From positions 62,001 to 126,000 of the forward strand of contig NZ_FMZI01000010.1 of NCBI RefSeq assembly GCF_900101505.1: a DNA stretch of 64,000 nucleotides, read 5' to 3'. Under the pieces are notes generated by a model. That model did no database searches. It had not been told where the DNA came from and saw only the letters and a list, made by a program, of their open reading frames with translations. Below are positions 32,878-40,847 of this stretch, one piece after another. Numbering within the stretch: position 1 is the first letter of the stretch; the number at the start of each line of letters is the position of its first letter. The stretch comes from Antarctobacter albus. Its GTDB lineage: Bacteria > Pseudomonadota > Alphaproteobacteria > Rhodobacterales > Rhodobacteraceae. Made by a program: the position numbers and the translations under genes.

Positions 32878-34175
32878 GCCTCGAACACCCGCGTGCCGCC
32901 GACCCATGTGCCCAAGACCCGGCCTTGCAGGCGGGCGCCGTCAAAGGGCGTGTTCTTGGATTTCGAGCGCAGCTTGAACCGGTCCAGCACGATGGGCTTG
33001 TCCGCGTCGAACATGACCAGGTCGGCGGGCGCCCCCGCTGCGATCCGTCCGCAATCCAGCCCCAGCCGTTTCGCAGGGTTCAGCGACAGGGCGCGGAACA
33101 GCGTCGGCAGATCCAGTTCGCCACCGTGGTAAAGCCGCAAGAGCACCGGCAGCATGGTTTCCAGCCCCACGGCGCCGCTGGCGGCCTCTTCGAAGGGCAG
33201 GCGCTTGCTCTCTTCGTCCTGCGGGCTGTGATAGCTGCCGATGATGTCGATCAGCCCGGTGCGCACCGCCTCGACCACCGCCTGCCTGTCTTCCTCGGAG
33301 CGCAGCGGCGGCGTGACCTTGAAGAAGGTGCGATAGTCGGCCACGTCCATCTCGTTCAGGGTCAGGTGATGGATGGACACCCCGGCTGTGACGTCAAAGC
33401 CGTTGGCCTTGGCGCGTTCCAGTGCGGGCAGGGCGCGGGTGGTGGTGATCTTGTCCGCGTGGTAGCGCACGCCCGTCATCTCGACCAGGGCGATGTCACG
33501 GTCCAGCCCCATGCGCTCCGCCATCGGAGAGACCGAGGGCAGCCCCCGCAGGCTTGCGAATTTTCCGCTTGTCGCGGCGGCACCCTGCGACAGGCCCGGA
33601 TCCTGCGGGTGGCCGACGACCAGCGCATTCAGCGAGCGGGCATAGGTCATCGCCCGGCTGAGCACCTTGGTGTCGCGGACCACGTTGTTGCAATCGGTAA
33701 AGGCCACGGCCCCGGCATCCAGCAGGAAGCCGAACTCCGTCATCTCGCGGCCCTGCCGGCCCTTGGTCAGCGCCGCCATCGGCAGGACGTTGACCGGCGT
33801 TTCCTCGATCGCGCGGCGGCGGATGAATTCCAGCGTTTCCGGCGTGTCGATGCAGGGCTGCGTGTCGGGGCGCGTGACCATCGTGGTCACCCCGCCCGCC
33901 GCCGCCGCCTGACCGGCGCTGCCATAGCTTTCCTTGTGCCGCTCGCCGGGTTCGCAGACCTTCACCCCGATGTCGACGATGCCGGGCGCCAGGAAGGCAT
34001 TGCCCGCGTCGACCCGATCCGGCTGGATGTTTCGCGCGCGAAACATGCCTTCAAAATCAGTGTCTTGCGTTAAGATTTCGGTAATCTTTCCGCTTTCGAT
34101 CAGGAGCGCGCCGGGGGTAATCTCCCCGGCTTCGGGGTCGATCAGGCGGGCGTTGTGGATCAGGGTCTGGGTCAT
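32874..34175 (-). CDS. pyrC: Dihydroorotase homologue without the zinc ligands (PyrC-like, probably inactive)
   Basis: A 433-residue amidohydrolase-fold protein of the class I dihydroorotase group. Where active enzymes have a DxHxH metal site, this one reads PGIVDIGVKVCEPG, with G70 and K72 in place of the histidines. The later TDHAPH site is replaced by SYHSPQ. Other core segments (GGVTTMVTRPDT, ASGAVGLETMLP) are kept. Pseudo-dihydroorotases of this kind (PyrX/PyrC') assemble with and support aspartate carbamoyltransferase in several bacteria. pyrB lies four genes upstream in the same operon, which fits that role. An active dihydroorotase should exist elsewhere in the genome. Confidence 0.85.
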   Translation of the reverse strand: MTQTLIHNARLIDPEAGEITPGALLIESGKITEILTQDTDFEGMFRARNIQPDRVDAGNAFLAPGIVDIGVKVCEPGERHKESYGSAGQAAAAGGVTTMVTRPDTQPCIDTPETLEFIRRRAIEETPVNVLPMAALTKGRQGREMTEFGFLLDAGAVAFTDCNNVVRDTKVLSRAMTYARSLNALVVGHPQDPGLSQGAAATSGKFASLRGLPSVSPMAERMGLDRDIALVEMTGVRYHADKITTTRALPALERAKANGFDVTAGVSIHHLTLNEMDVADYRTFFKVTPPLRSEEDRQAVVEAVRTGLIDIIGSYHSPQDEESKRLPFEEAASGAVGLETMLPVLLRLYHGGELDLPTLFRALSLNPAKRLGLDCGRIAAGAPADLVMFDADKPIVLDRFKLRSKSKNTPFDGARLQGRVLGTWVGGTRVFEA

Positions 34176-34558
34176 TCTTGGCCTCTCGGGCGGGCGGCCT
34201 CGATCCGGGCGATGGTTGCCTGCGGATCGGCCTGGAACTTGATCAGGTGCTTGTCGCCGGTTTTCGTGACGATCTGGACGGCGGCACCGATGGCGCGGAT
34301 CTTCTCGACCTGGTCCAGGGGCACGCGGCGCTCGCCGGGGCCTGCAAGTACGCCATCCTCCAGCCGCCAGGCGTGGCCCAGTTCCTCGTCCATCAGGTAC
34401 CAGCCGCGCAGGGCGACGGCGGCCAGCCCGCCGATGGCGCCGGTCCAGACATGCGCGTTGCCGAGCGCCCAGAGGATCGCCATGCCAAGCGCCATTGCAA
34501 TGGCGGCCATGATCCAATGGGTGCGGATATAGGTGGCGCGGTCGGGAGTGAAGGTCAT
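34172..34558 (-). CDS. Small membrane protein in the pyrB operon
   Basis: A 128-residue protein with two hydrophobic segments (WIMAAIAMALGMAILWALG and a following GAIGGLAAVALRGWYLM) and a soluble C-terminal half that looks like a small beta domain (EERRV-type strand, LDQVEKIRAIGAAVQIVTKTG). The pattern recalls bacterial PH-like domains, but I cannot confirm it. It overlaps both neighbours by four bases (ATGA), so it is tightly coupled to the dihydroorotase homologue and the next membrane protein. Confidence 0.6.
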   Translation of the reverse strand: MTFTPDRATYIRTHWIMAAIAMALGMAILWALGNAHVWTGAIGGLAAVALRGWYLMDEELGHAWRLEDGVLAGPGERRVPLDQVEKIRAIGAAVQIVTKTGDKHLIKFQADPQATIARIEAARPRGQE

Positions 34559-35094
34559 GTCCGGCCCCGCTGGATGCCGCGCATCAACCCGTAGACCTTG
34601 CGCGCCTCGTCGATGTCATGAAAGCCGATGCGGGTCTCGTAGCTGCCCTTTTTGCCGCGCCGCCATTCCGAGGCAAAAATCACCGAGCCCGGGGTGCCAT
34701 CCTCCAGCGTCAGCTGGTTGTCCGGGGTGATCGCGTAGCTTTTCAGCTGCTTTCCCTTCAACGGCAGTTCGGTGGCGATGAAGGCGCGGGTGTCTGTCAG
34801 CGTGTACCAGGTGTGACGGCGCAGGTAGGGGCGGCCCAGAAGCGGCCAGCAGATGATCCCGAGGCCGACCATGAAATGGATCATGCCGAAGACCCAGAAC
34901 AGCCCGCCCACGCCGGAGACCAGCGCCATCCAGACCAGCGCGAAACCGGCAAAAAACGTGCCGAAGACCATGAGGAGGATATCGCCGATGCCCAGCCGGA
35001 TGCGGGCACCGGGACGGCCCTGCCAGAGGATCGTCTCGCCCGGGTCGAGCAGCCCCTCCCACCCGCTTTGTGGGGCCTGGTCCTGCACGTTCAT
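34555..35094 (-). CDS. Membrane protein with a PH-like C-terminal domain, pyrB operon
   Basis: A 179-residue protein that opens GWEGLLDPGETILWQGRPG, a start common to bacterial PH-domain membrane proteins. Two hydrophobic helices follow (IGDILLMVFGTFFAGFALVW and FGMIHFMVGLGIICWPLLG) and then RRHTWYTLTDTRAFIATELP, also typical of that group. The end, FHDIDEARKVYGLMRGIQ, is basic. The function is unknown. It ends on the ATGA that starts the next gene. Confidence 0.65.
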   Translation of the reverse strand: MNVQDQAPQSGWEGLLDPGETILWQGRPGARIRLGIGDILLMVFGTFFAGFALVWMALVSGVGGLFWVFGMIHFMVGLGIICWPLLGRPYLRRHTWYTLTDTRAFIATELPLKGKQLKSYAITPDNQLTLEDGTPGSVIFASEWRRGKKGSYETRIGFHDIDEARKVYGLMRGIQRGRT

Positions 35095-35109
35095 CTCACG
35101 CCTCCCATC

Positions 35110-35652
35110 TCATACCAGCGCCAGCCAGAGCACCAGCGCCAGGATCAGCGCGACGGCGGCGAGGATGAGTTTCAGAAGGGGCGAGTTGCCGCTGCTACGT
35201 CGCGCGGCGGGCTGTGCGCCACCCTGGCCCCGGGCCGCCCTGGATACCGGGTTGGCGCCGCCTGCGGTGGGGCGCGCCTCGCCGTAGCTGCCAACGAGGG
35301 TCAGCGGCGGCGCGATGGTCAGCTCCTGCGAGGTGCCGTCAAAGGCCTGCGGCGGCAGCACCACCGCATGCCCCTTGAGTGCGTCGATGCGTGCGCGGTC
35401 CTTTTCCAGCGCGCGGGCAGGCACGTCGTAGGCCGCCGAGAGATACTGCGAGAGCGTCATTTCGCCCAGGTCGCGGATCGAAATCACGTCGACAAAGCTT
35501 TCGCGCAGGCGCGTTGCGCCAAGCGCGTATTTCAGCGGCCATTCACCCGTACCCGCCATCTGGGTGAAACGCTCGACCGCCTCGGGGGGCAGGTCGAGAT
35601 GGGTGAGGTAAAGCGTTGTGCGGTCAGACCCGTTGACCTGCACCCTGGTCAT
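35110..35652 (-). CDS. Tail-anchored membrane protein next to pyrB
   Basis: A 180-residue protein. The N-terminal 115 residues are soluble, with [35 protein letters not shown] and a possible helix pair; a Gly/Ala/Arg-rich linker leads to one C-terminal membrane helix ([22 protein letters not shown] in part). It overlaps the pyrB stop as ATGA. I do not recognise the family. Cytoplasm-facing placement beside the carbamoyltransferase would be expected. A role in anchoring pyrimidine enzymes is only a guess from position. Confidence 0.6.
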   Translation of the reverse strand: MTRVQVNGSDRTTLYLTHLDLPPEAVERFTQMAGTGEWPLKYALGATRLRESFVDVISIRDLGEMTLSQYLSAAYDVPARALEKDRARIDALKGHAVVLPPQAFDGTSQELTIAPPLTLVGSYGEARPTAGGANPVSRAARGQGGAQPAARRSSGNSPLLKLILAAVALILALVLWLALV

Positions 35653-36599
35653 GTCATCACCTCGGTCGGGCGGGCGCGCAGGTTGCGGGCCAATAGGTCC
35701 ATCGCCGCCATGCGTACGGCGACACCCATTTCCACCTGGTCCTGGATCACGCTGCGGTTGATGTCATCGGCCAGGGTGCCGTCGATCTCGACCCCGCGGT
35801 TCATCGGGCCGGGGTGCATGACGATGGCGTCTTCCCTGGCGTGGCTCAGCTTTTCGGCATCCAGCCCGTAGCGGTGGTAGTACTCGCGTTCCGAGGGGAT
35901 GAAGCCGCCGTCCATGCGTTCCTTTTGAAGGCGCAGCATCATGACCACGTCCACGTCCTTCAGCCCCTCGCGCATGTCGTCGAAGACCTCGACGCCAAAG
36001 GCGTCGATGCCCGAGGGCATCAGGGTCGGCGGGCCGATCAGGCGGATGCGGTTTTCCATCTTGTGCAGCAGCAGCAGGTTGGACCGCGCCACGCGGGAAT
36101 GGGCGATGTCGCCGCAGATGGCGATGGAGAGCCGGTGCAGCCGCCCCTTTGCCCGGCGGATGGTCAGCGCGTCCAGCAGTGCCTGGGTGGGATGTTCGTG
36201 CCGCCCGTCCCCGGCGTTCAGCACCGCGCAGTTGACCTTTTGCGCCAGGAGATCGACCGCGCCGGAATGCGGGTGGCGCACCACCAGCAGATCGGGGTGC
36301 ATGGCGTTCAGAGTCATGGCGGTGTCGATCAGGGTTTCGCCCTTCTTGATGCTGCTGGCCTGCATCGCCATGTTCATCACGTCCGCGCCCAGCCGTTTGC
36401 CCGCCAGTTCGAAACTGGCCTGGGTGCGGGTGGAATTCTCGAAGAACATGTTGATCTGGGTCAGCCCGGCCAGCGCATTGGCGTGCTTGTCGCGGCGGCG
36501 GTTGAAATCGACATATTGATCGGAGAGGTCGAGGATCGTGGTGATCTCGTCCGGGCGCAGGGGCTCGATCCCCAGCAGATGGCGGTGGTCGAAGCGCAT
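35649..36599 (-). CDS. pyrB: Aspartate carbamoyltransferase catalytic subunit
   Basis: A 316-residue enzyme that condenses carbamoyl phosphate with aspartate in the first committed step of pyrimidine synthesis. The carbamoyl-phosphate loop [16 protein letters not shown] and the KKGETLIDT segment are present, followed by [14 protein letters not shown] and [12 protein letters not shown]. The ATG at 36599 ([10 protein letters not shown]) matches the family start; the open frame beyond it is not coding. No pyrI regulatory subunit is nearby; the inactive dihydroorotase homologue in the operon is the likely partner. Confidence 0.96.
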   Translation of the reverse strand: MRFDHRHLLGIEPLRPDEITTILDLSDQYVDFNRRRDKHANALAGLTQINMFFENSTRTQASFELAGKRLGADVMNMAMQASSIKKGETLIDTAMTLNAMHPDLLVVRHPHSGAVDLLAQKVNCAVLNAGDGRHEHPTQALLDALTIRRAKGRLHRLSIAICGDIAHSRVARSNLLLLHKMENRIRLIGPPTLMPSGIDAFGVEVFDDMREGLKDVDVVMMLRLQKERMDGGFIPSEREYYHRYGLDAEKLSHAREDAIVMHPGPMNRGVEIDGTLADDINRSVIQDQVEMGVAVRMAAMDLLARNLRARPTEVMT

Positions 36600-36699
36600 T
36601 CGGGTCCCTCGGTGGCGTTCTGGACCTTTTATGTAGGGTGCCCTTGCGGGGCAAGGCCCCCGGCAGGCCCGAGGGCGCGCCGCGTGGCGATGTTGCGTG

Positions 36700-36722
36700 G
36701 GGGTATTTTCGCCAAGAAGAAA
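36700..36722 (+). repeat. Dispersed intergenic motif, copy 4
   Basis: GGGGTATTTTC then GCCAAGAAGAAA in the 168-base divergent gap between pyrB and the uracil-DNA glycosylase gene, reading toward the latter. Confidence 0.65.
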
Positions 36723-36767
36723 CAGGGGCGATTTTCTTTGCCCCCGGCGGGGGCTAGGGTGACGGAC

Positions 36768-37562
36768 ATGGAGAACATGGACTGGTACGCCGCGAAGGCG
36801 CTTCTGGAATGGCAGCTGGAGATGGGGGTGGACGAGGCGATGCTCGACGCGCCCGTCGACCGTTTTGCCGCCCATGAGGCCGAGCAGGAGGCGCTGAAGG
36901 CGCAGCACGCGGCGCGGGCGGCGGCGCCCGGGGGCGGGCGCGGCGCGGCACCGGTCAAGGCGCCCGAGGTCGATCCGGTGGCGGAGGCGGGCAAGCTGGC
37001 CTCTGGCGCGGCGGACCTGGGGGCGCTGCGGGATGCGCTGGCGAGCTATGAACATTGCTCGCTCAAGCGCGGCGCGCGCAACCTGGTCTTTGCCGATGGC
37101 GTGGCGGGGGCGCGGGTGATGCTGGTGGGCGAGGCGCCGGGGCGGGACGAGGACCTGCAGGGCAAACCCTTTGTCGGGCGGGCCGGACAATTGCTGGACC
37201 GGATGCTGGCGGCGGTGGGGCTGAGCCGCGCCGAATCGGTCTATATCACCAATGTCCTGCCCTGGCGGCCACCGCAGAACCGTGACCCGAAGCCTGACGA
37301 GATTGCCATGTTGCTGCCCTTCCTGCACCGGCACATTGCCCTGGCCGATCCCGATCTGCTGGTGATCATGGGCAATACATCCTGCCAGGCTCTGCTGGGC
37401 AGGCGGGGGATCACGCGGCTGCGCGGGACATGGGTCGAGGCGGCGGAGCGCCCGGCGCTGCCGATGCTGCATCCCGCCTACCTGCTGCGCAATCCGCAGG
37501 CGAAACGCGAGGCCTGGGCGGACATGCTGTCGCTGAAGGCAAAACTGAGGGCACTGGAATGA
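36768..37562 (+). CDS. udg: Uracil-DNA glycosylase, family 4 type
   Basis: A 264-residue repair enzyme. After an N-terminal alanine/proline-rich extension of about 75 residues comes the catalytic domain: [18 protein letters not shown] (first iron-sulfur cysteine), [26 protein letters not shown] (catalytic loop), [18 protein letters not shown] and [16 protein letters not shown] (DNA-binding end). Family 4 members bind a 4Fe-4S cluster and remove uracil from DNA. The start is the first ATG of [10 protein letters not shown]. It overlaps the LysE-type gene as ATGA. Confidence 0.93.
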   Translation: MENMDWYAAKALLEWQLEMGVDEAMLDAPVDRFAAHEAEQEALKAQHAARAAAPGGGRGAAPVKAPEVDPVAEAGKLASGAADLGALRDALASYEHCSLKRGARNLVFADGVAGARVMLVGEAPGRDEDLQGKPFVGRAGQLLDRMLAAVGLSRAESVYITNVLPWRPPQNRDPKPDEIAMLLPFLHRHIALADPDLLVIMGNTSCQALLGRRGITRLRGTWVEAAERPALPMLHPAYLLRNPQAKREAWADMLSLKAKLRALE

Positions 37563-38167
37563 TCGTCGACCCGATTCTGTTGCTGGCTTTCATTCCCGCC
37601 GGGCTGGCGCTGAACGTGACGCCGGGGCCGGACATGATGTTCTGCCTGGCGCAGGGGCTGCGCGGGGGCGCGCGCTGTGGCTGGGCGGCCTCCAGCGGCG
37701 TGGCGCTGGGCGGCATGGTGCATGTGCTGTTGGCGGGGCTGGGGCTGGGGGCGCTGGTCGCCGCCTTGCCAGGGGCCTTTGACGTGATCCGCTGGGCGGG
37801 GGCGGCCTACCTGGCCTGGATCGCCTGGAAGACGTTGCGCACGCCCATCGCGGGCAGTGATGCTCCGCCCCTGGCGCCCGCGCAGGCCTTTCGGCAGGGC
37901 TTTGTCGTCAATATCACCAATCCGAAATACATTCTCTTCGTGCTGGCCTTCGTGCCGCAGTTCATCGACCCGGCGAAGGCGGTCCTTCCGCAGTTCCTGG
38001 TCTATGGCCTGCTGATGTCGATTGGCGGCGTCACGGTGAACGGGCTTGTCGGCCAGTTCGCGGGGCGTCTGCGGCGGCGGCTGGAGGGCGGGACGCGCAC
38101 GGAACGCGCATTGCGTTACACCTGTGCCACGCTCTTTGGCGGGCTGGCGGTGCGTCTGGCGGTCTGA
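37559..38167 (+). CDS. LysE/RhtB family amino acid exporter
   Basis: A 202-residue inner-membrane protein with about six helices. [19 protein letters not shown] is the family's N-terminal signature, and [23 protein letters not shown] is the second. Members export amino acids or homoserine lactones; the substrate here is not decided by sequence. The ATG lies in the glycosylase stop (ATGA) and the stop overlaps the phosphoesterase start (TGATG), so four genes from 36768 to 39310 are probably one operon. Confidence 0.92.
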   Translation: MIVDPILLLAFIPAGLALNVTPGPDMMFCLAQGLRGGARCGWAASSGVALGGMVHVLLAGLGLGALVAALPGAFDVIRWAGAAYLAWIAWKTLRTPIAGSDAPPLAPAQAFRQGFVVNITNPKYILFVLAFVPQFIDPAKAVLPQFLVYGLLMSIGGVTVNGLVGQFAGRLRRRLEGGTRTERALRYTCATLFGGLAVRLAV

Positions 38168-38760
38168 TGCGGGTGCTGGCCTTTTCCGACCTGCACCTGT
38201 CGCGCCGCCATGCGCGGGCCTTGGTGGAGGCGAGCGGCGAGGCCGACCTGGTGATCGGCGCCGGAGATTTTTGCCATGTGCGCGAAGGCCTGGACGAGGC
38301 CATGTCGCTGCTGGAGGGCGTGCCGGCGCCGATGGTGGTGGTGCCGGGCAACAGCGAGACGGCCGAGGAGCTGCGCGCCGCCGCCTTGTCGGGGACAACC
38401 GTGCTGCATGGCGACGGGGTCGAGGTGGAGGGCCTGCGGCTTTTCGGCCTTGGCGGCGGCATTCCGGTGACGCCCTTTGGCGACTGGTCCTTCGACCTGA
38501 CTGAGAACCAGGCGGCGGAGATGCTGGACCGCTGCACCGGCGCCGACCTGTTGATCACCCATTCGCCGCCCAAGGGAATTGCGGATGTCACCTCGCGCGG
38601 TGCGTCGGTCGGTTCGACCGCGATCCGCGACGCCATCGCCCGGCTGCAACCCGCGCTTGCGGTTTGTGGCCATGTGCATGATTGCTGGGGCCAGGAAGGC
38701 CGGATCGGGGACAGCCGCGTGGTGAACCTCGGGCCTGGGCCAAACTGGTTCAACCTGTGA
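38167..38760 (+). CDS. Calcineurin-like metallophosphoesterase
   Basis: A 197-residue cytoplasmic phosphoesterase. Metal-binding segments are FSDLHLS, GAGDFCHV, VPGNSE (Asn-Ser-Glu in place of the usual GNHD), ITHSPPKG and CGHVHD. That variant resembles the small YfcE/MJ0936-like group, which acts on phosphodiesters. The physiological substrate is unknown. It overlaps the exporter stop by one base and precedes moaB by 7 bases. Confidence 0.88.
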   Translation: MRVLAFSDLHLSRRHARALVEASGEADLVIGAGDFCHVREGLDEAMSLLEGVPAPMVVVPGNSETAEELRAAALSGTTVLHGDGVEVEGLRLFGLGGGIPVTPFGDWSFDLTENQAAEMLDRCTGADLLITHSPPKGIADVTSRGASVGSTAIRDAIARLQPALAVCGHVHDCWGQEGRIGDSRVVNLGPGPNWFNL

Positions 38761-38767
38761 GGACATC

Positions 38768-39310
38768 ATGAGCCGTATCGACGAATCCAAGGAGTTCATC
38801 CCGGTCCGAATCGCCATCCTGACCGTGTCGGACACGCGCGGGCTGGAGGATGACAGATCCGGCGACACGCTGGTGCAGCGGTTGACCGACGCGGGCCATG
38901 TCCTGGCCGATCGCGCGATCGTGAAGGACGAGCGCGCGCTGATCGCGGACAAGCTGCGCGGCTGGATCGCCGACCCGGAGGTCGACGTGGTGATCTCGAC
39001 CGGGGGGACGGGGCTGACCGGGCGCGACGTGACGGTCGAGGCGCACAGGGATGTCTACGAAAAGGAGATCGATGCCTTCGGGACGGTCTTCACGATGGTT
39101 TCCTTCAAGAAAATAGGGACTTCCGCGGTGCAGAGCCGCGCCACGGGCGGCGTTGCCGGGGGCACCTACCTGTTTGCGCTGCCGGGCAGCACGGGGGCCT
39201 GCAAGGACGCCTGGGACGAGATCCTGGGGCTGCAGCTGGATTATCGGCACCGCCCCTGCAACTTTGTCGAGATTTTTCCGCGCCTGGACGAACATCAGCG
39301 ACGGAAGTGA
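38768..39310 (+). CDS. moaB: Molybdenum cofactor biosynthesis protein B
   Basis: A 180-residue protein of the MoaB/MogA fold, which adenylylates molybdopterin. SDTRGLEDDRSGDTLV, ISTGGTGLTGRDVTVEA and ALPGSTGACKDAWDEIL are the nucleotide- and pterin-binding segments. The distance from the later Mo-cofactor operon (52-56 kb) shows that the pathway genes are split within this region. GAGGACATC precedes the ATG. Confidence 0.95.
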   Translation: MSRIDESKEFIPVRIAILTVSDTRGLEDDRSGDTLVQRLTDAGHVLADRAIVKDERALIADKLRGWIADPEVDVVISTGGTGLTGRDVTVEAHRDVYEKEIDAFGTVFTMVSFKKIGTSAVQSRATGGVAGGTYLFALPGSTGACKDAWDEILGLQLDYRHRPCNFVEIFPRLDEHQRRK

Positions 39311-39392
39311 TCGCGAGCTGCGTATAACTCCCCGGGGTTTGAATGCATCCCCGCGCTTCTATTTCAGAAGGGTGCACCGCGGAGTTTGAAAG

Positions 39393-40844
39393 ATGCGCTT
39401 TTTGCGAAAGAGCCTGACGGGGCTGTTCCTGTTGTCGCTGACCCTGGGGTTGCTGGGGTTTGCCGGGATCATGGTGCGCGATGCCGTCGAGGCGCGTATG
39501 GCCGAAGAGGCCCGTGTGCCCCAGGCGCGCGAGCGGGTCTTTGCGGTCAACGTGGTGCCGGTGGCGTTCGAAACGGTCACGCCGGTGCTGACCTCTTTCG
39601 GTGAGGTGCAGAGCCGCCGGACGCTGGAGCTGCGCGCGGCGGCCTCTGGCGCGGTGGTGGAACTGGACCCGGAATTTGTCGAGGGTGGGCAGGTCGAGGC
39701 CGGGCAGCTGTTGGCGCGGATCGACCCGGCGGATGCCGAGGCCGCGCTGGACCGGGCCGAAAACGACCTGCTGGATGCGCGGGCCGAGGTGCGCGAGGCC
39801 GAACGTGCCCTGGTCATCGCAAAAGATGAGCTGGTTGCTGCCGAAGAGCAGGTGGTGCTGCGCGAAACCGCGCTGCGGCGCCAGCGTGACCTGCTGGATC
39901 GCAACGTCGGCACGGCGGCGGCGGTGGAAAGCGCGGAACTGGCGCTGGCCAGCGAGCGGCAGTCGGTGCTGACCCGGCGCCAAGCGGTGGCCACCGCCGA
40001 GGCTCGTATCGACCAGGCCGCGACCCAGTTGCGCCGGTCGGAAATCGCGCGGGACGAGGCCGAGAGACGGCTGGACGACACCCAGATCCGGGCCGCGTTC
40101 GCGGGCACGCTGTCGGATGTTACGGTGGTGTCCGGTCGGCTGGTCTCTGCCAATGAACAGCTGGCGCAGCTGGTGGACCTGCAGGCGCTGGAGGTGTCGT
40201 TCCGTGTCTCGACCCAGCAATACGCGCGGCTGCTGGACGGGGACGGACGGCTGCGGCAGGCGCCGGTGAGCGTGGCGCTGGATGTCTTCGGCACCAATAT
40301 CACCGCCGCGGGCCGGATCACCCGGGACAGCGCCGCCGTGGGCGAGGGCCAGACCGGGCGGCGGCTGTTCGCGGTGCTGGACGCGCCGCGCGGCTTCAAG
40401 CCGGGGGATTTCGTCACCGTTCGGATCGAGGAGCCGCCGCTGGAGCGGGTGGCCCGTCTGCCCGCCACGGCGGTGAACGCCGGTGGCGAGGTCCTGGTCG
40501 TTGGGGCCGAAGACAGGCTTGAGACGGTGGTGGTCGAGGTGATGCGGCGCCAGGGCGATGACGTGCTGATCCGCGGGCGGGGCCTTCAGGGGCGCGAGGT
40601 CGTGACCGAACGCACGCCGCTCTTGGGCGAGGGCATCAAGGTCAAGCCGCTGCGCACCGGCGCTGCGCCGAAACCCGAGGCCATGCTGGAACTCAGCGAA
40701 GACCGGCGCGCCCGGCTGGTCGCCTTCATAGAGGCCAACACGCAGATGCCCGAGGCGGTGAGGACCCGCATCCTGGCACAACTGGCGCAAAAGGAAGTGC
40801 CCGCCGAGATTGTCGAGCGCATCGAATCCCGGATGGGGGGCTGA
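39393..40844 (+). CDS. RND efflux periplasmic adaptor (membrane fusion protein)
   Basis: A 483-residue protein with an N-terminal membrane anchor (LTGLFLLSLTLGLLGFAGIMV), a biotinyl-lipoyl-like half-motif (SRRTLELRAAASGAVVELDPEFVEGGQVEAGQLLARIDP), a long helical hairpin rich in Ala, Glu and Arg (about 115-215), and the second lipoyl half (LDDTQIRAAFAGTLSDVTVVSGRLVSANEQLAQL). It links the inner-membrane pump to an outer-membrane channel. The extra C-terminal 60 residues (EDRRARLVAFIEAN onward) are unusual. The pump gene begins 3 bases later; no TolC-type gene is present. Confidence 0.9.
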   Translation: MRFLRKSLTGLFLLSLTLGLLGFAGIMVRDAVEARMAEEARVPQARERVFAVNVVPVAFETVTPVLTSFGEVQSRRTLELRAAASGAVVELDPEFVEGGQVEAGQLLARIDPADAEAALDRAENDLLDARAEVREAERALVIAKDELVAAEEQVVLRETALRRQRDLLDRNVGTAAAVESAELALASERQSVLTRRQAVATAEARIDQAATQLRRSEIARDEAERRLDDTQIRAAFAGTLSDVTVVSGRLVSANEQLAQLVDLQALEVSFRVSTQQYARLLDGDGRLRQAPVSVALDVFGTNITAAGRITRDSAAVGEGQTGRRLFAVLDAPRGFKPGDFVTVRIEEPPLERVARLPATAVNAGGEVLVVGAEDRLETVVVEVMRRQGDDVLIRGRGLQGREVVTERTPLLGEGIKVKPLRTGAAPKPEAMLELSEDRRARLVAFIEANTQMPEAVRTRILAQLAQKEVPAEIVERIESRMGG

Positions 40845-40847
40845 GGC

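Noticed and set aside
34176-34517. N-terminal extension of the dihydroorotase-like frame
   Set aside because: The extension overlaps the next gene and reads as arginine-rich noise; the ATG at 34175 begins the family match and makes an ATGA overlap.
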